Origin: an uncultured Chloroflexota bacterium
GTDB lineage: Bacteria; Chloroflexota; Limnocylindria; Limnocylindrales; Limnocylindraceae
Length of the DNA: 17,670 nucleotides
Assembly (NCBI GenBank): GCA_903847005.1
Contig: CAINCM010000071.1
Coordinates: forward strand, 1-17,670
Direction: 5' to 3'
Under the pieces are notes generated by a model that searched no databases, was not told where the DNA came from, and worked only from the letters and a program-made list of their open reading frames with translations. The translations under genes and the position numbers were made by a program. How positions within the stretch are numbered: position 1 is the stretch's first letter; every line of letters starts with the position of its first letter. Positions 1 through 7,600 of the stretch are shown one piece after another.

Positions 1-564
1 CAGTCCGCCGAGCATCAGCGCGCTGATCGGTGTGCGCGCCGACGGCTTCAAGACGATGGTGTTGCCGGTGGCAAGCGCCGGGCCGATCTTCCAGCCCGCC
101 ATCAGGAGCGGATAGTTCCACGGCGCGATGGAGGCGATCACGCCGACCGGATCGCGACGGATCATGCTCGTGCGCCCAGGGAGATACTCGGCAACCGCCT
201 TCCCCTCCAAGTTGCGCGCGGCGCCGGCAAAGTAGCGAAGGTTGTCTACGACCGCGTCCACCTCCACGCCAACGGCGCTGATCGGCTTCCCTGCGTTCTC
301 CGACTCTGCGCGGACGAAGGCGCGCTTCTTCGATTCGAGTGCGTCAGCGAGCTTCAGGAGCGCGAGGCTGCGCTCGCCGGGGGTCGTGTGAGACCACGAT
401 GGAAAGGCGGCGCGCGCCGCGGCGACCGCCGCGTTGATGTCCTCCTTGCCGCTGTGTGGCACCGTGGCGATCTTCGCCCTCGTTGAAGGATCCTCCACGG
501 CGATCGTCTTGCCAGACTTGGCAGCGACCGACTTGCCGTTGATGTACTGCTTGAAGCTTCGCAT
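1..564 (-). CDS. Aldehyde dehydrogenase, gamma-aminobutyraldehyde dehydrogenase-like (5' part, cut by window edge)
   Basis: NAD(P)-dependent aldehyde dehydrogenase, N-terminal 188 codons only; the catalytic Cys and Glu lie outside the window. I translated it from the minus strand because the frame is open to the edge. It starts MRSFKQYINGK, shows the typical FAGAAR segment near residue 117, the RTSMIRRDPVGV strand, and the cofactor-fold motif APWNYPLL followed by GPALATGNTIVLKPS. This pattern resembles E. coli PatD/YdcW (putrescine breakdown, 4-aminobutanal to GABA) more than betaine-aldehyde enzymes, but substrate in this superfamily is hard to read from the N-terminus. The ATG is preceded by AGGAGG at about 6 nt, which supports the start. 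A possible -10 (TAGGCT, minus strand, 675-670) would give a leader of roughly 100 nt. It is divergent from the ACT gene. Confidence 0.9.
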   Translation of the reverse strand, partial: MRSFKQYINGKSVAAKSGKTIAVEDPSTRAKIATVPHSGKEDINAAVAAARAAFPSWSHTTPGERSLALLKLADALESKKRAFVRAESENAGKPISAVGVEVDAVVDNLRYFAGAARNLEGKAVAEYLPGRTSMIRRDPVGVIASIAPWNYPLLMAGWKIGPALATGNTIVLKPSARTPISALMLGGL

Positions 565-725
565 CTCACTCCTCCTTCGACTTCGCGTCAACCACTGCTC
601 GCCAGCATCGAGACGTTCCAGCCCCGAAACCACGCCACTTCCTGGTGGGCGTCGCTGCGCGTTGCCACTAGCCTACCGCCGCACCCCGACGCGTAGGAGG
701 GTTGGCGCGCGCGCCTCTGTGGGGG

Positions 726-731
726 TAGGAT
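726..731 (+). promoter_or_regulatory. Candidate -10 element of a leaderless promoter for the ACT gene
   Basis: TAGGAT lies 6 nt before the ATG at 738, so transcription would begin at or next to the start codon. A weak -35 candidate TTGGCG (702-707) sits 18 nt upstream. No Shine-Dalgarno sequence lies at a usable distance, which fits a leaderless mRNA. This is inferred from the TANNNT pattern only. Confidence 0.45.
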
Positions 732-737
732 CTCCCC

Positions 738-1124
738 ATGTCGAAGCAGTTCGTCATTCAGCTCTCGCACACGCCCGGCGCGCTGGCGGCACTCTGCCGC
801 GAACTCGAGAAGCGCGCGGTCGACCTGAAGGCAATCGGGGGCGGCGGCGTCGGCGATCACGGCCACGTGATCCTCAAGACTGCCGACGACGGCGCCACTC
901 GCGAGGTCCTGAAGGCGGGAAACTACCAGTTCATCGAAGGCGACTCTGTCCTCGCTGAGGTCGACGACAAGCCGGGCGGGATGCTCTCCGTCCTCGAGCG
1001 GCTCTCGCGCGCGGGCGTCAACGTCTACGGACACCTCTTCACCGGGAGATGGGGCGATCGCGCCACCTTCTCCTTCGTGGTGGATGACCCAGCAAAGGCG
1101 CGCGCCGCACTCGAACAGAAGTAG
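738..1124 (+). CDS. Small tandem ACT-domain protein
   Basis: A 128-residue protein made of two ACT-like halves and no catalytic domain. The first half has SHTPGALAAL (10-19) and the second has DKPGGMLSVLERL (77-89) followed by GVNVYG; both match the ACT strand-turn-helix signature in which a Gly/Pro turn precedes the ligand-binding helix. Stand-alone ACT proteins usually bind amino acids or act as regulatory subunits; which ligand is bound here cannot be told. It is monocistronic: divergent from the aldehyde dehydrogenase and convergent with the hydrolase, 35 bp away. The ATG at 738 is chosen because of the TAGGAT box just upstream and because the first ACT strand (KQFVIQLS) starts right after it. 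The family call is firm and the role unknown. Confidence 0.85.
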   Translation: MSKQFVIQLSHTPGALAALCRELEKRAVDLKAIGGGGVGDHGHVILKTADDGATREVLKAGNYQFIEGDSVLAEVDDKPGGMLSVLERLSRAGVNVYGHLFTGRWGDRATFSFVVDDPAKARAALEQK

Positions 1125-1159
1125 GACAGGGCAACAACGCAGGGCCGCTGGCGCGCACC

Positions 1160-1984
1160 CTACGCGCGGCCGATGAAATCCAGGATTCGATTCACCGCAT
1201 CTTTGTATCTGAGCGTGGCGAACGGATGATGGTTGAATCCCTCTAACGGCTCGTAGCGCACACCACCGAGTCCTCCGATCGGGCGACACCACTCGGGTCG
1301 GACCAGCTTGTCGCCTGTTCCATGGATCACGAGTGTCTCCACCGGGAAAGCACCGCCTCGCGCCACCACCGCGCGCGCTGCGCGCTGCGCGCGAAACCCT
1401 TCGTCTCCGAGTCTCGTGGTGACCGCATAGAGATATCCAGGCGCGTCGGGATCTTCGTTCGGCAGCTGCTGCCCCAGATCCACGTCGGCACCTATCCCCG
1501 TCGGGATGCGCAGCTTCGGCAGCACCTTGGAAAGGATGGGCGCGACCGCGCGCTTCCAGGGGGCGATGTTCGCCTCCAGCGCCGGCGCAGAGAGGACGAG
1601 CTTCGACGGTCGAATCGCTCCAGACGCGGCCGCACCGAACGCGATGAGGCCGCCCATGCTGTGGCCCAGGATCACGAGCGGCCGCTCCGCGCTGCTCAGC
1701 GCGTCGGCTTGCTCGACGAGATCATCGTGGAAGCGACGCCAGGTTGGGACATACCCGCGTGGCCCCTCGGAACGACCGTGCCCGCGCAGGTCGAAGGTCA
1801 CGCTGCGCCAGCCCGCCTCTGCGAAGGCCCGTGCCGCCTGGATGTATCGCGAAGAGCTCTCGCCGATCCCGTGGCAGATCAGAAGATCGCCGATTGGCGC
1901 AGCGGCGGGCCGGAAGACACGACGGAAGAGAAGCACGCCGTCGCTCGTGCGAAAGGGGTCGAGCTCGATCTTCACCGAATCCAT
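1160..1984 (-). CDS. Alpha/beta hydrolase (monoacylglycerol lipase / lysophospholipase type)
   Basis: A 274-residue serine hydrolase of the Hydrolase_4 (serine aminopeptidase S33-like) group that probably cleaves esters of glycerol or lysolipids; it has no signal peptide, so it is cytosolic. The oxyanion segment is CHGIGESS (37-44), the nucleophile elbow GHSMGG puts Ser at 109, HGTGDKLV places the acid Asp at 225, and the base His is 252 or 253 in EGFNHHPF. RGHGRSEGPRG (67-77) is the usual strand-4 loop of monoglyceride lipases. The open frame extends about 70 codons upstream, but that part overlaps fumC on the other strand; the ATG at 1984 is preferred because TAGGAT lies 7 nt before it and family proteins begin near here. 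Substrate is not proven. Confidence 0.88.
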   Translation of the reverse strand: MDSVKIELDPFRTSDGVLLFRRVFRPAAAPIGDLLICHGIGESSSRYIQAARAFAEAGWRSVTFDLRGHGRSEGPRGYVPTWRRFHDDLVEQADALSSAERPLVILGHSMGGLIAFGAAASGAIRPSKLVLSAPALEANIAPWKRAVAPILSKVLPKLRIPTGIGADVDLGQQLPNEDPDAPGYLYAVTTRLGDEGFRAQRAARAVVARGGAFPVETLVIHGTGDKLVRPEWCRPIGGLGGVRYEPLEGFNHHPFATLRYKDAVNRILDFIGRA

Positions 1985-1991
1985 CGCCAGG

Positions 1992-2001
1992 ATCCTACAC
2001 T
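1992..2001. promoter_or_regulatory. Overlapping divergent -10 elements between the hydrolase and fumC
   Basis: The stretch ATCCTACACT contains TAGGAT on the minus strand (1997-1992) and TACACT on the plus strand (1996-2001), sharing two base pairs. The minus element is 7 nt from the hydrolase ATG, implying a leaderless transcript. The plus element would give fumC a leader of about 34 nt that carries GGAGG (2032-2036), 5 nt before its ATG. No clear -35 is visible on either side. This is inference from motif position. Confidence 0.4.
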
Positions 2002-2041
2002 TAGGGGAGAGGGCCGTTCGTGCCTGGATTCGGAGGCCGCG

Positions 2042-3451
2042 ATGGAGAGCAAGAAGGCTGGTAGCACTCGCACCGAGCGGGACTCGTTCGGTTCGATTGA
2101 CGTGCCCGCAGACCATCATTGGGGCGCGCAGACAGCTCGATCGCTGCAGTTCTTTGCCATCGGCGACGAGGAGATGCCAGAGCGACTCATCCACGCGATT
2201 GCACTCATCAAGCGGGCTGCAGCAACGGTGAATGCCGACCTGAAGCTCCTACCCCCTGAGATCGCCGCACAGATCACCAGCGCCGCGGACGAGATCGCAA
2301 CCGGCGCGCTGCGCGACGAGTTCCCTCTCTCGGTCTGGCAGACCGGCTCAGGGACGCAGACCAACATGAACGTCAACGAGGTGATCGCATCGCGGGCGAA
2401 CGAGGTCGCCACAGGAACCCGCGGCGGGAAGTCCCCGGTGCACCCGAACGACCACGTCAACCTCTCTCAGTCGTCGAACGACGTCTTTCCCACCGCCATC
2501 CACGTCGCCGCCGTCCTCGCGCTGAACGAGCAGCTGATCCCCGCCCTCACCCAGCTGCACGCCTCACTGGAGGCGAAGGCGAAGCGCTGGTCTTCGATCG
2601 TCAAGATCGGACGCACCCACCTTCAGGACGCAGTGCCGCTCACGCTCGGGCAAGAGTTCGGCGCGCACGCGACCGCACTCGCGGCGGACATCAGGCGCAT
2701 CGAGGGCGCGCGAAACGACCTGTACGCCCTGGCACTCGGCGGCACCGCCGTCGGCACCGGACTGAACAGCCATCCAGAGTTCGCCGAGCGCGCGGCGAAG
2801 CAGATTGCGAACCTCACGAAGCAGCCCTTCACCAGCGCACCAGACAAGTTCACCGCACTTGCGGGACAAGAGCCGACGCTGCATCTCTCTGCGGCGCTGC
2901 GAACGCTCGCCGCGACCCTGATGAAGCTCGCCAACGACGTCCGTTGGCTCGCCTCGGGCCCGCGCGCAGGACTCGGCGAATTGAACATTCCGGAGAACGA
3001 ACCAGGCTCTTCGATCATGCCGGGGAAGGTGAATCCGACCCAGGCAGAGGCGCTGACGATGGTTGCGGTGCAGGTGTACGGCCTCGATGCGGCGATCGCC
3101 TTTGCTGCAAGCCAGGGGAACTTTCAGCTCAACGTCTACAAGCCACTGATCGCGCACAACCTCCTGGCCCAGGTGCGCCTGCTTGCAGACGCATCGCGAT
3201 CGTTCGCCGTGCACTGCATCGACGGCACCGAGCCCAACCAAGAGCGCATCGACGAACTCTTGGATGCATCGCTGATGCTCGTCACCGCGCTCACGCCTGC
3301 CATCGGCTACGACAAGGCGGCAGAGATTGCAAAGCAGGCACACGCAACGAGGAGCACGCTGCGTGAGACGGCACTGAAGCTGGGCTACGTGAGTGCCGAC
3401 GAGTACGATGCGTTGGTGAAGCCGTCGCAGATGACGAAACCGCAGCGATGA
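2042..3451 (+). CDS. fumC: Class II fumarate hydratase
   Basis: Catalyses reversible hydration of fumarate to L-malate in the TCA cycle; class II enzymes are iron-free cytosolic homotetramers. The product is 469 residues, normal for the family. Visible motifs: GSGTQTNMNVNEVIA (102-116), SQSSNDVFPTA (142-152), the GRTHLQDA segment with the conserved His at 194, and the superfamily signature GSSIMPGKVNP (322-332) whose Ser loop closes over the substrate. The frame is open far upstream, but that part is antisense to the hydrolase and carries no fumarase homology; the ATG at 2042 has GGAGG 5 nt upstream. It is the first gene of a five-gene operon; its TGA overlaps the ATG of the phosphofructokinase (ATGA). 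Argininosuccinate lyase or aspartase are the related alternatives, but residues throughout fit FumC. Confidence 0.96.
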   Translation: MESKKAGSTRTERDSFGSIDVPADHHWGAQTARSLQFFAIGDEEMPERLIHAIALIKRAAATVNADLKLLPPEIAAQITSAADEIATGALRDEFPLSVWQTGSGTQTNMNVNEVIASRANEVATGTRGGKSPVHPNDHVNLSQSSNDVFPTAIHVAAVLALNEQLIPALTQLHASLEAKAKRWSSIVKIGRTHLQDAVPLTLGQEFGAHATALAADIRRIEGARNDLYALALGGTAVGTGLNSHPEFAERAAKQIANLTKQPFTSAPDKFTALAGQEPTLHLSAALRTLAATLMKLANDVRWLASGPRAGLGELNIPENEPGSSIMPGKVNPTQAEALTMVAVQVYGLDAAIAFAASQGNFQLNVYKPLIAHNLLAQVRLLADASRSFAVHCIDGTEPNQERIDELLDASLMLVTALTPAIGYDKAAEIAKQAHATRSTLRETALKLGYVSADEYDALVKPSQMTKPQR

Positions 3452-4524
3452 GTCCGACGATGGAGGCGAAGCGCCTCCGGATCGGAGTGCTGACCGGCGG
3501 TGGCGACTGCCCCGGACTCAACCCGGCGATCCGATCGGTTGTGCGCCGCGCAGAGCTCGGCGGGCATGCGGTGGTGGGCATCTTGGACGGATGGGCCGGC
3601 CTTGCAGACCCAGATGCAACCCTCTCGCGACCGTTGAACCGAGAGGAGGTGCGCGGCATCCAGGCGCGAGGCGGGACGATCCTCGGCTCGAGTCGCACCA
3701 ACCTGCTCAAACGGCAAGGTGGACTCGAGGCGGCCGAGGCATCGATCAAGCGACTCGGCCTAGACGCGCTCGTCGTCATCGGTGGCGACGACACCCTCTC
3801 CGTGGCCGCGGGACTCGCCAAGCGTGGCGCCGCCGTGGTCGCGATACCGAAGACCATGGACAACGATGTCTGGGGGACGGAGGGCTGCCTCGGCTTCGAC
3901 ACCGCGGCGAACATCGTCACCGAAGCGCTGGACCGGATCCAGACCACAACCGGTTCGCATCACCGGGTTGCCGTCATCGAAGTGATGGGTCGCGACGCCG
4001 GTTGGGTGGCCGCCTGGGGCGGAATCGCCGGCGGTTCCGACGTCGTCCTCGTTCCCGAGCAGCCTGTCGACGCGGCGGCCATCAGCCGACTCGTGGCGCT
4101 GGTGACGCGTCGCAGAACATACGCAACTGGGGCATCGGTGATCGTCGTCTCCGAGGGCGTGAAGCTCCCGGATGATCTGCTCAACGTGAACGGCGACGTG
4201 CCGCGCGACGAGTTCGGTCATCCGCGTCTCGACAAGATCGCGGTCGGCGATGCGATCGCTTCGATCCTGGAGGAGCGCACCGGTCTCGAGGTGCGCTGCA
4301 CGCGACTCGGACACCTGCAGCGCGGCGGGCCGCCGTCCGCAGCGGACCGCGTCCTCGGCGCGCGCTACGGCGTCGCCGCAGTCGAGGCGCTGGAGACCGG
4401 TCGCTGGGGGAACATGGTCGCGCTGCGTGCCGGTGCGATCGTCGAGGTGCCGCTTGCAGAGGTCGGCGGAAAGAACCGTCCCCTGGACGCAAGCTACCTG
4501 CGCATCTTCGACGCACTCGCCTAG
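3448..4524 (+). CDS. 6-phosphofructokinase, probably diphosphate (PPi)-dependent
   Basis: Phosphorylates fructose 6-phosphate to fructose 1,6-bisphosphate. The 358-residue protein has GVLTGGGDCPGLN (13-25) at the phosphoryl-donor site, GGDD (112-115), PKTMDND (134-140) with the catalytic Asp, and MGRDAGW (180-186). In the PFK family, ATP enzymes have GGDGS and PGTIDND; Asp in the first motif (here 115) and Lys in the second (here 135) block the ATP alpha-phosphate site and mark PPi users. Both are present, so a reversible PPi-PFK working in glycolysis and gluconeogenesis is inferred. The start ATG overlaps the fumC stop by 4 nt (ATGA), suggesting translational coupling; ATG at codon 5 is an alternative start. 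The next gene begins 2 nt after its stop. Confidence 0.93.
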   Translation: MSPTMEAKRLRIGVLTGGGDCPGLNPAIRSVVRRAELGGHAVVGILDGWAGLADPDATLSRPLNREEVRGIQARGGTILGSSRTNLLKRQGGLEAAEASIKRLGLDALVVIGGDDTLSVAAGLAKRGAAVVAIPKTMDNDVWGTEGCLGFDTAANIVTEALDRIQTTTGSHHRVAVIEVMGRDAGWVAAWGGIAGGSDVVLVPEQPVDAAAISRLVALVTRRRTYATGASVIVVSEGVKLPDDLLNVNGDVPRDEFGHPRLDKIAVGDAIASILEERTGLEVRCTRLGHLQRGGPPSAADRVLGARYGVAAVEALETGRWGNMVALRAGAIVEVPLAEVGGKNRPLDASYLRIFDALA

Positions 4525-4526
4525 CC

Positions 4527-5210
4527 GTGGCAACGCTCGTCTTGGTCCGCCACGCACGCACCGCCGAAACGGGCGGCCTGCTGAGCGGTCGACGTGAAGG
4601 GATACCTCTCAGCCCTGCGGGACGCAGCGAGGCGAAGCTCGTCGCAGAGCGACTCGCTGGGGTGCGCCTCGCCGGCATCTTCAGTTCGCCCATCCAACGC
4701 TGTCGCGAGACCGTGGAGGCGATCCGCTCCACGCGTGGACCGAGCGTGCCCGCACGTCCGGAGGTGCAGATCGAAGAGAGACTCACCGAGGTCGACTACG
4801 GCAGCTGGACAGGGAGAGAGCTGAAGGTCCTCGCGAAGGACCCGCTCTGGACCACCGTCCAGCGCCAGCCATCGGCGATGCAGTTCCCCGAAGGGGAATC
4901 GCTGCGCGCCGCGGCAACACGTGCCACCGAAGCCATCCGCGACCTCGACTCGCAGTTCAGAGACGAGGATGTCTGGCTTGCGGTGAGTCACGGGGACATC
5001 ATCAAGGCCATCATCTCGGATGCCAGTGGCGCTCCACTCGATCTCTTTCAGCGCATCGTGATCGATCCCGCCAGCATCAGCGTGATCAGGTACGGCTCTG
5101 AACGTCCAACGATCCTGCGGCTGAACGAGTCCGCCGCCGGGATCGCGTCGCTCTTCACGCCGCGGGAGCGTCGTACCTCGCTGTTCGGCCGCCTCGTCGG
5201 TCGGGAGTAG
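4527..5210 (+). CDS. Histidine phosphatase superfamily protein, MSMEG_4193-like putative phosphomutase
   Basis: A 227-residue member of the phosphoglycerate mutase/acid phosphatase branch. LVRHARTAETGG (6-17) holds the catalytic His 9 that is phosphorylated during the reaction; SSPIQRCRET (53-62) gives the phosphate-binding Arg; EVDYGSWTG (88-96) holds the general acid Glu 88; and VSHGD (153-157) holds the second His. The start is GTG, 2 nt after the phosphofructokinase stop. What places it in the MSMEG_4193 group rather than among generic cobalamin or PGM phosphatases is the immediate DUF3090 and SCO1664 neighbours, the trio known from Actinobacteria. The true substrate is unknown; the superfamily assignment is secure. 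Confidence 0.9.
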   Translation: MATLVLVRHARTAETGGLLSGRREGIPLSPAGRSEAKLVAERLAGVRLAGIFSSPIQRCRETVEAIRSTRGPSVPARPEVQIEERLTEVDYGSWTGRELKVLAKDPLWTTVQRQPSAMQFPEGESLRAAATRATEAIRDLDSQFRDEDVWLAVSHGDIIKAIISDASGAPLDLFQRIVIDPASISVIRYGSERPTILRLNESAAGIASLFTPRERRTSLFGRLVGRE

Positions 5211-5215
5211 CACGC

Positions 5216-5776
5216 ATGGCGCGCAGGATTCTGCGGTTCGATGCACCAGATCGCTTCATCGCCGGTGCGATCGGAGAGCCGGGCCAGCGGATCTTTCACC
5301 TCCAGGCAACCGAAGGCGGACGCTCGTCTGCCGTGATCGTGGAGAAGTCGCAGGTTGCAATCCTCGCGCGCCGAATCGCCGAGATGCTCAAGGATCTTGG
5401 GGAGGGCGCGGAGATCGGCCTCCCACCTGCCGGCTCGCCACTCCCGACCTCCGCGCCGAAACTGAGCGAGCCGCTGGACGCGCAGTTTCGTGTGGGCACG
5501 ATCGCACTCGCATGGGATCCGTCTGTCAACCGACTGATCCTCGAGTTCCGTGACGACATGAACGATGAGGACGCCTCCGATGCACCGCCGCCGATGAACG
5601 ACGCCCCGGACGGCCCAGACGTCCTGCGCGTCTCACTCAGCCCCGCGGCAGCGCTCACGTTCGCCGAACGCGCGCTGCAGCTTGCTGCGGCAGGGCGCCC
5701 TCCCTGCCCGAACTGCGGAGCCCCACTCGAGGCGACCGGGCACCGCTGCGCGCGCAAGGCCGCCTACCTGAACTGA
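5216..5776 (+). CDS. DUF3090 family protein
   Basis: A 186-residue protein of no known function, the second member of the conserved phosphatase/DUF3090/kinase-like trio. The N-terminus (residues 1-60) reads as a beta-rich unit with RFIAGAIGEPGQR and a VEKSQV segment. An acidic, proline-rich linker runs about 111-133. The C-terminus carries CPNCGAP (164-170) followed by GHRCAR (175-180), a three-Cys-plus-His pattern that could bind a zinc ion. GGGAG (5203-5207) ends 8 nt before the ATG. It lies 5 nt after the phosphatase and 11 nt before the SCO1664 gene, so co-transcription is near certain. Family assignment rests on the recognised C-terminal pattern and the context; no enzymatic motif is visible. 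Confidence 0.87.
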   Translation: MARRILRFDAPDRFIAGAIGEPGQRIFHLQATEGGRSSAVIVEKSQVAILARRIAEMLKDLGEGAEIGLPPAGSPLPTSAPKLSEPLDAQFRVGTIALAWDPSVNRLILEFRDDMNDEDASDAPPPMNDAPDGPDVLRVSLSPAAALTFAERALQLAAAGRPPCPNCGAPLEATGHRCARKAAYLN

Positions 5777-5787
5777 CCGTCGACCGC

Positions 5788-6543
5788 ATGAGCCGTCTCC
5801 CCGTGCCCGGCGGGAGCCTCACCACCGCCGAGGCGCTGACGGCACTTCGCAGCGCTGAAGGGCTTCGGCCCGTCGGCCGCCTTGCAGATGCCAGCAACGC
5901 CACGTTCCTCTGCGAACTCGAGGGAACGACGCCTGCGGTTCAGGTCATCTACAAGCCGATCCGCGGCGAGCAGCCACTCTGGGACTTCCCCGAGGGGACG
6001 CTTGCGGGTCGCGAGGTTGCCGCATTCGAGTTGAGTGAGGCACTCGGCCTCCACGTCGTTCCGCCAACGATCCTTCGCGACGGCCCAGCTGGAGAAGGGG
6101 CAGTCCAACTCTGGATCGAACAGCTCGGAGTGCAACGCGCGATCGACGCGGTCAACGGCAGCGATCCGGCCTTGCGGCCGATCGTCTTGTTCGATGCGAT
6201 CATCAACAACGGTGACCGCAAAGCCGGTCACCTCCTCCCAATCGACGACTCGGTGATACTCGGCGTGGATCACGGAGTCACGTTTGCCGTCGAGCCGAAG
6301 CTGCGCACCGTGCTCTGGAACTGGCGAAGCGACCCCCTCCTTCCGAGCGAACGCAGCGTGCTTGCGCTCGGCGCCGCGCTGCTCGATGCACGCGGTCCAG
6401 ACGCACTGGCGGCGAGGCTTCACACACTTATCAGCGCCGAAGAGGTCGTGGCGCTGCGCGAGAGGATCGACGCTCTGATTGCGGCAGACTGCCTACCCGA
6501 GCCCTCTCCTGAGTGGCCGGCGCTCCCCTGGCCGCTCGTCTAG
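5788..6543 (+). CDS. SCO1664 family protein, distant PI3/PI4-kinase-like fold
   Basis: A 251-residue predicted kinase-like protein, third of the trio. VIYKPIRGEQPLWDFPEGTL (54-72 region) has the Lys (56) expected to contact nucleotide phosphates and the glycine/acidic turn typical of this family. NNGDRKAGHLL (140-150) looks like a catalytic loop with Asp 143 and His 148, and GVDHGVTF (159-166) like the metal-binding DFG equivalent with Asp 161. These match the order seen in phosphatidylinositol 3-/4-kinases. The target could be a lipid, sugar or protein; none is indicated. Its partner phosphatase is two genes upstream. There is no Shine-Dalgarno, so expression probably depends on coupling. 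It ends 20 nt from the convergent ABC-transporter lipoprotein gene; no terminator is visible there. Confidence 0.87.
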   Translation: MSRLPVPGGSLTTAEALTALRSAEGLRPVGRLADASNATFLCELEGTTPAVQVIYKPIRGEQPLWDFPEGTLAGREVAAFELSEALGLHVVPPTILRDGPAGEGAVQLWIEQLGVQRAIDAVNGSDPALRPIVLFDAIINNGDRKAGHLLPIDDSVILGVDHGVTFAVEPKLRTVLWNWRSDPLLPSERSVLALGAALLDARGPDALAARLHTLISAEEVVALRERIDALIAADCLPEPSPEWPALPWPLV

Positions 6544-6563
6544 TCGCAAGAGGCCGTCATGCG

Positions 6564-7592
6564 CTACGGCAGGAGGGTTTCGTCGATCAGATCCTCGACG
6601 GTGAGGTCGGCGCGAATCCCCTGATCGGGCAGCCCGCGGAGGAATTCGAGCGAGGTGGTCCAGCCGGCGCGATCGATTGCACCGAGCCCTGCACTCTCTT
6701 GGGCGACGCCGAGCCAGACGCCGATCGTCGCCTTCATCACCGCGAGTGACTTCGCGCGCGATGCGGTGTCTGTCGCCAACTCGGGAACGACCTTCGCCGC
6801 CGCATCCACCCCAAGTTCGGGGTTTGCGCTGATCTGCTCCATCGCATCCAGCGTTGCCGAGATGAAGGCGCGGATCGCCTCCCGCTTGTTGGCGATGGTC
6901 TCAGGCGCGCTGATCAGCCCCGGTCCGGCGAACGGCGCCGAGGCTGCCGCATAGAAGACGCTCAGCTGTAGGCCCGCCGCCTCTGCCTGGACGAGGTCGT
7001 TGTTCGCGTAACCGGTCACCGCATCCACCTGCCCCGTGATGAGCGCCTGGGTCTGCCCGAAGTCAGGGTAGAGCTCGAGTTGGATGTCTGAAACGCCGAG
7101 CGACGCTTCGGCCAAGATGCCGAGCAGCGTGAGGTAGCCCGATCCGTACTGTCCGGGCGTCCCCACCTTCCGTCCGGCAAGATCGCGTGGCGTGCTGATC
7201 CCCGCATCCGTGCGGGCGATTATCACATTGGGGAGGATGCCGTAGATCGTGGCCATGTAACGGATTGGAATTCCGTTCGAGGCCGCAGGAATCACGCTGG
7301 TTCCGTCGGCGAGAGCGATATCGACGGTACCGCTGCCGACGAGAGCGATGAGGTCCGGGTCGATCTGGTTCTGGATCGTCACATCGAGACCGGCACGCTC
7401 GTAGGCACCGCTCTGTTGTGCCAAGTAGAACGGGGCGAACTGCACGCTCGGGATGTAGCCGAGACCCACGCTCAGCGGCGTGCGTGACGCGCTCGCGGGC
7501 GGGGCCGCGGGGATCCCTTCGCAGGCGCCGACAACGATCGCAAGACTGATGGTTGTTGCGAGCATCATGTTGAACGTGCGGCCGAGGGACAC
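6564..7592 (-). CDS. ABC transporter substrate-binding lipoprotein, NMT1/THI5-like
   Basis: Extracytoplasmic binding protein that would deliver a small solute to the permease encoded just upstream. It is 342 residues with a short hydrophobic signal and lipobox VGAC, giving lipid-modified Cys 24. The mature part has the NMT1/THI5 opening GYIPSVQFAPFYLAQQSG, the lobe motif GSGTVDIALADG, the hinge region DLAGRKVGTPG, and ITGQVDAVTGY. This family covers pyrimidine thiamine precursors, nitrate, and sulfonates or taurine; the opening looks closest to the thiamine-precursor type, but that is weak evidence. The start GTG at 7592 is chosen because AGGAGG lies 4 nt upstream, overlapping the permease stop. 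The frame continues far upstream through the permease gene, but that extension is antisense-like in composition and was rejected. Confidence 0.9.
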   Translation of the reverse strand: MSLGRTFNMMLATTISLAIVVGACEGIPAAPPASASRTPLSVGLGYIPSVQFAPFYLAQQSGAYERAGLDVTIQNQIDPDLIALVGSGTVDIALADGTSVIPAASNGIPIRYMATIYGILPNVIIARTDAGISTPRDLAGRKVGTPGQYGSGYLTLLGILAEASLGVSDIQLELYPDFGQTQALITGQVDAVTGYANNDLVQAEAAGLQLSVFYAAASAPFAGPGLISAPETIANKREAIRAFISATLDAMEQISANPELGVDAAAKVVPELATDTASRAKSLAVMKATIGVWLGVAQESAGLGAIDRAGWTTSLEFLRGLPDQGIRADLTVEDLIDETLLP

Positions 7593-7600
7593 GTCGCCTC

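Noticed and set aside
565..737. Small RNA or small gene in the aldehyde dehydrogenase/ACT gap
   Set aside because: No start with a ribosome-binding site, no stable hairpin with a T-run, and no RNA family signature were seen; only promoter candidates.
1322..2041. 240-codon N-terminal extension of the fumarase frame
   Set aside because: It is antisense to the alpha/beta hydrolase, has shadow-type composition (Arg/His/Ala rich) and no fumarase homology; ATG 2042 has a proper GGAGG.
6544..6563. Bidirectional terminator expected between convergent genes
   Set aside because: The 20-bp gap shows no hairpin or T-run.
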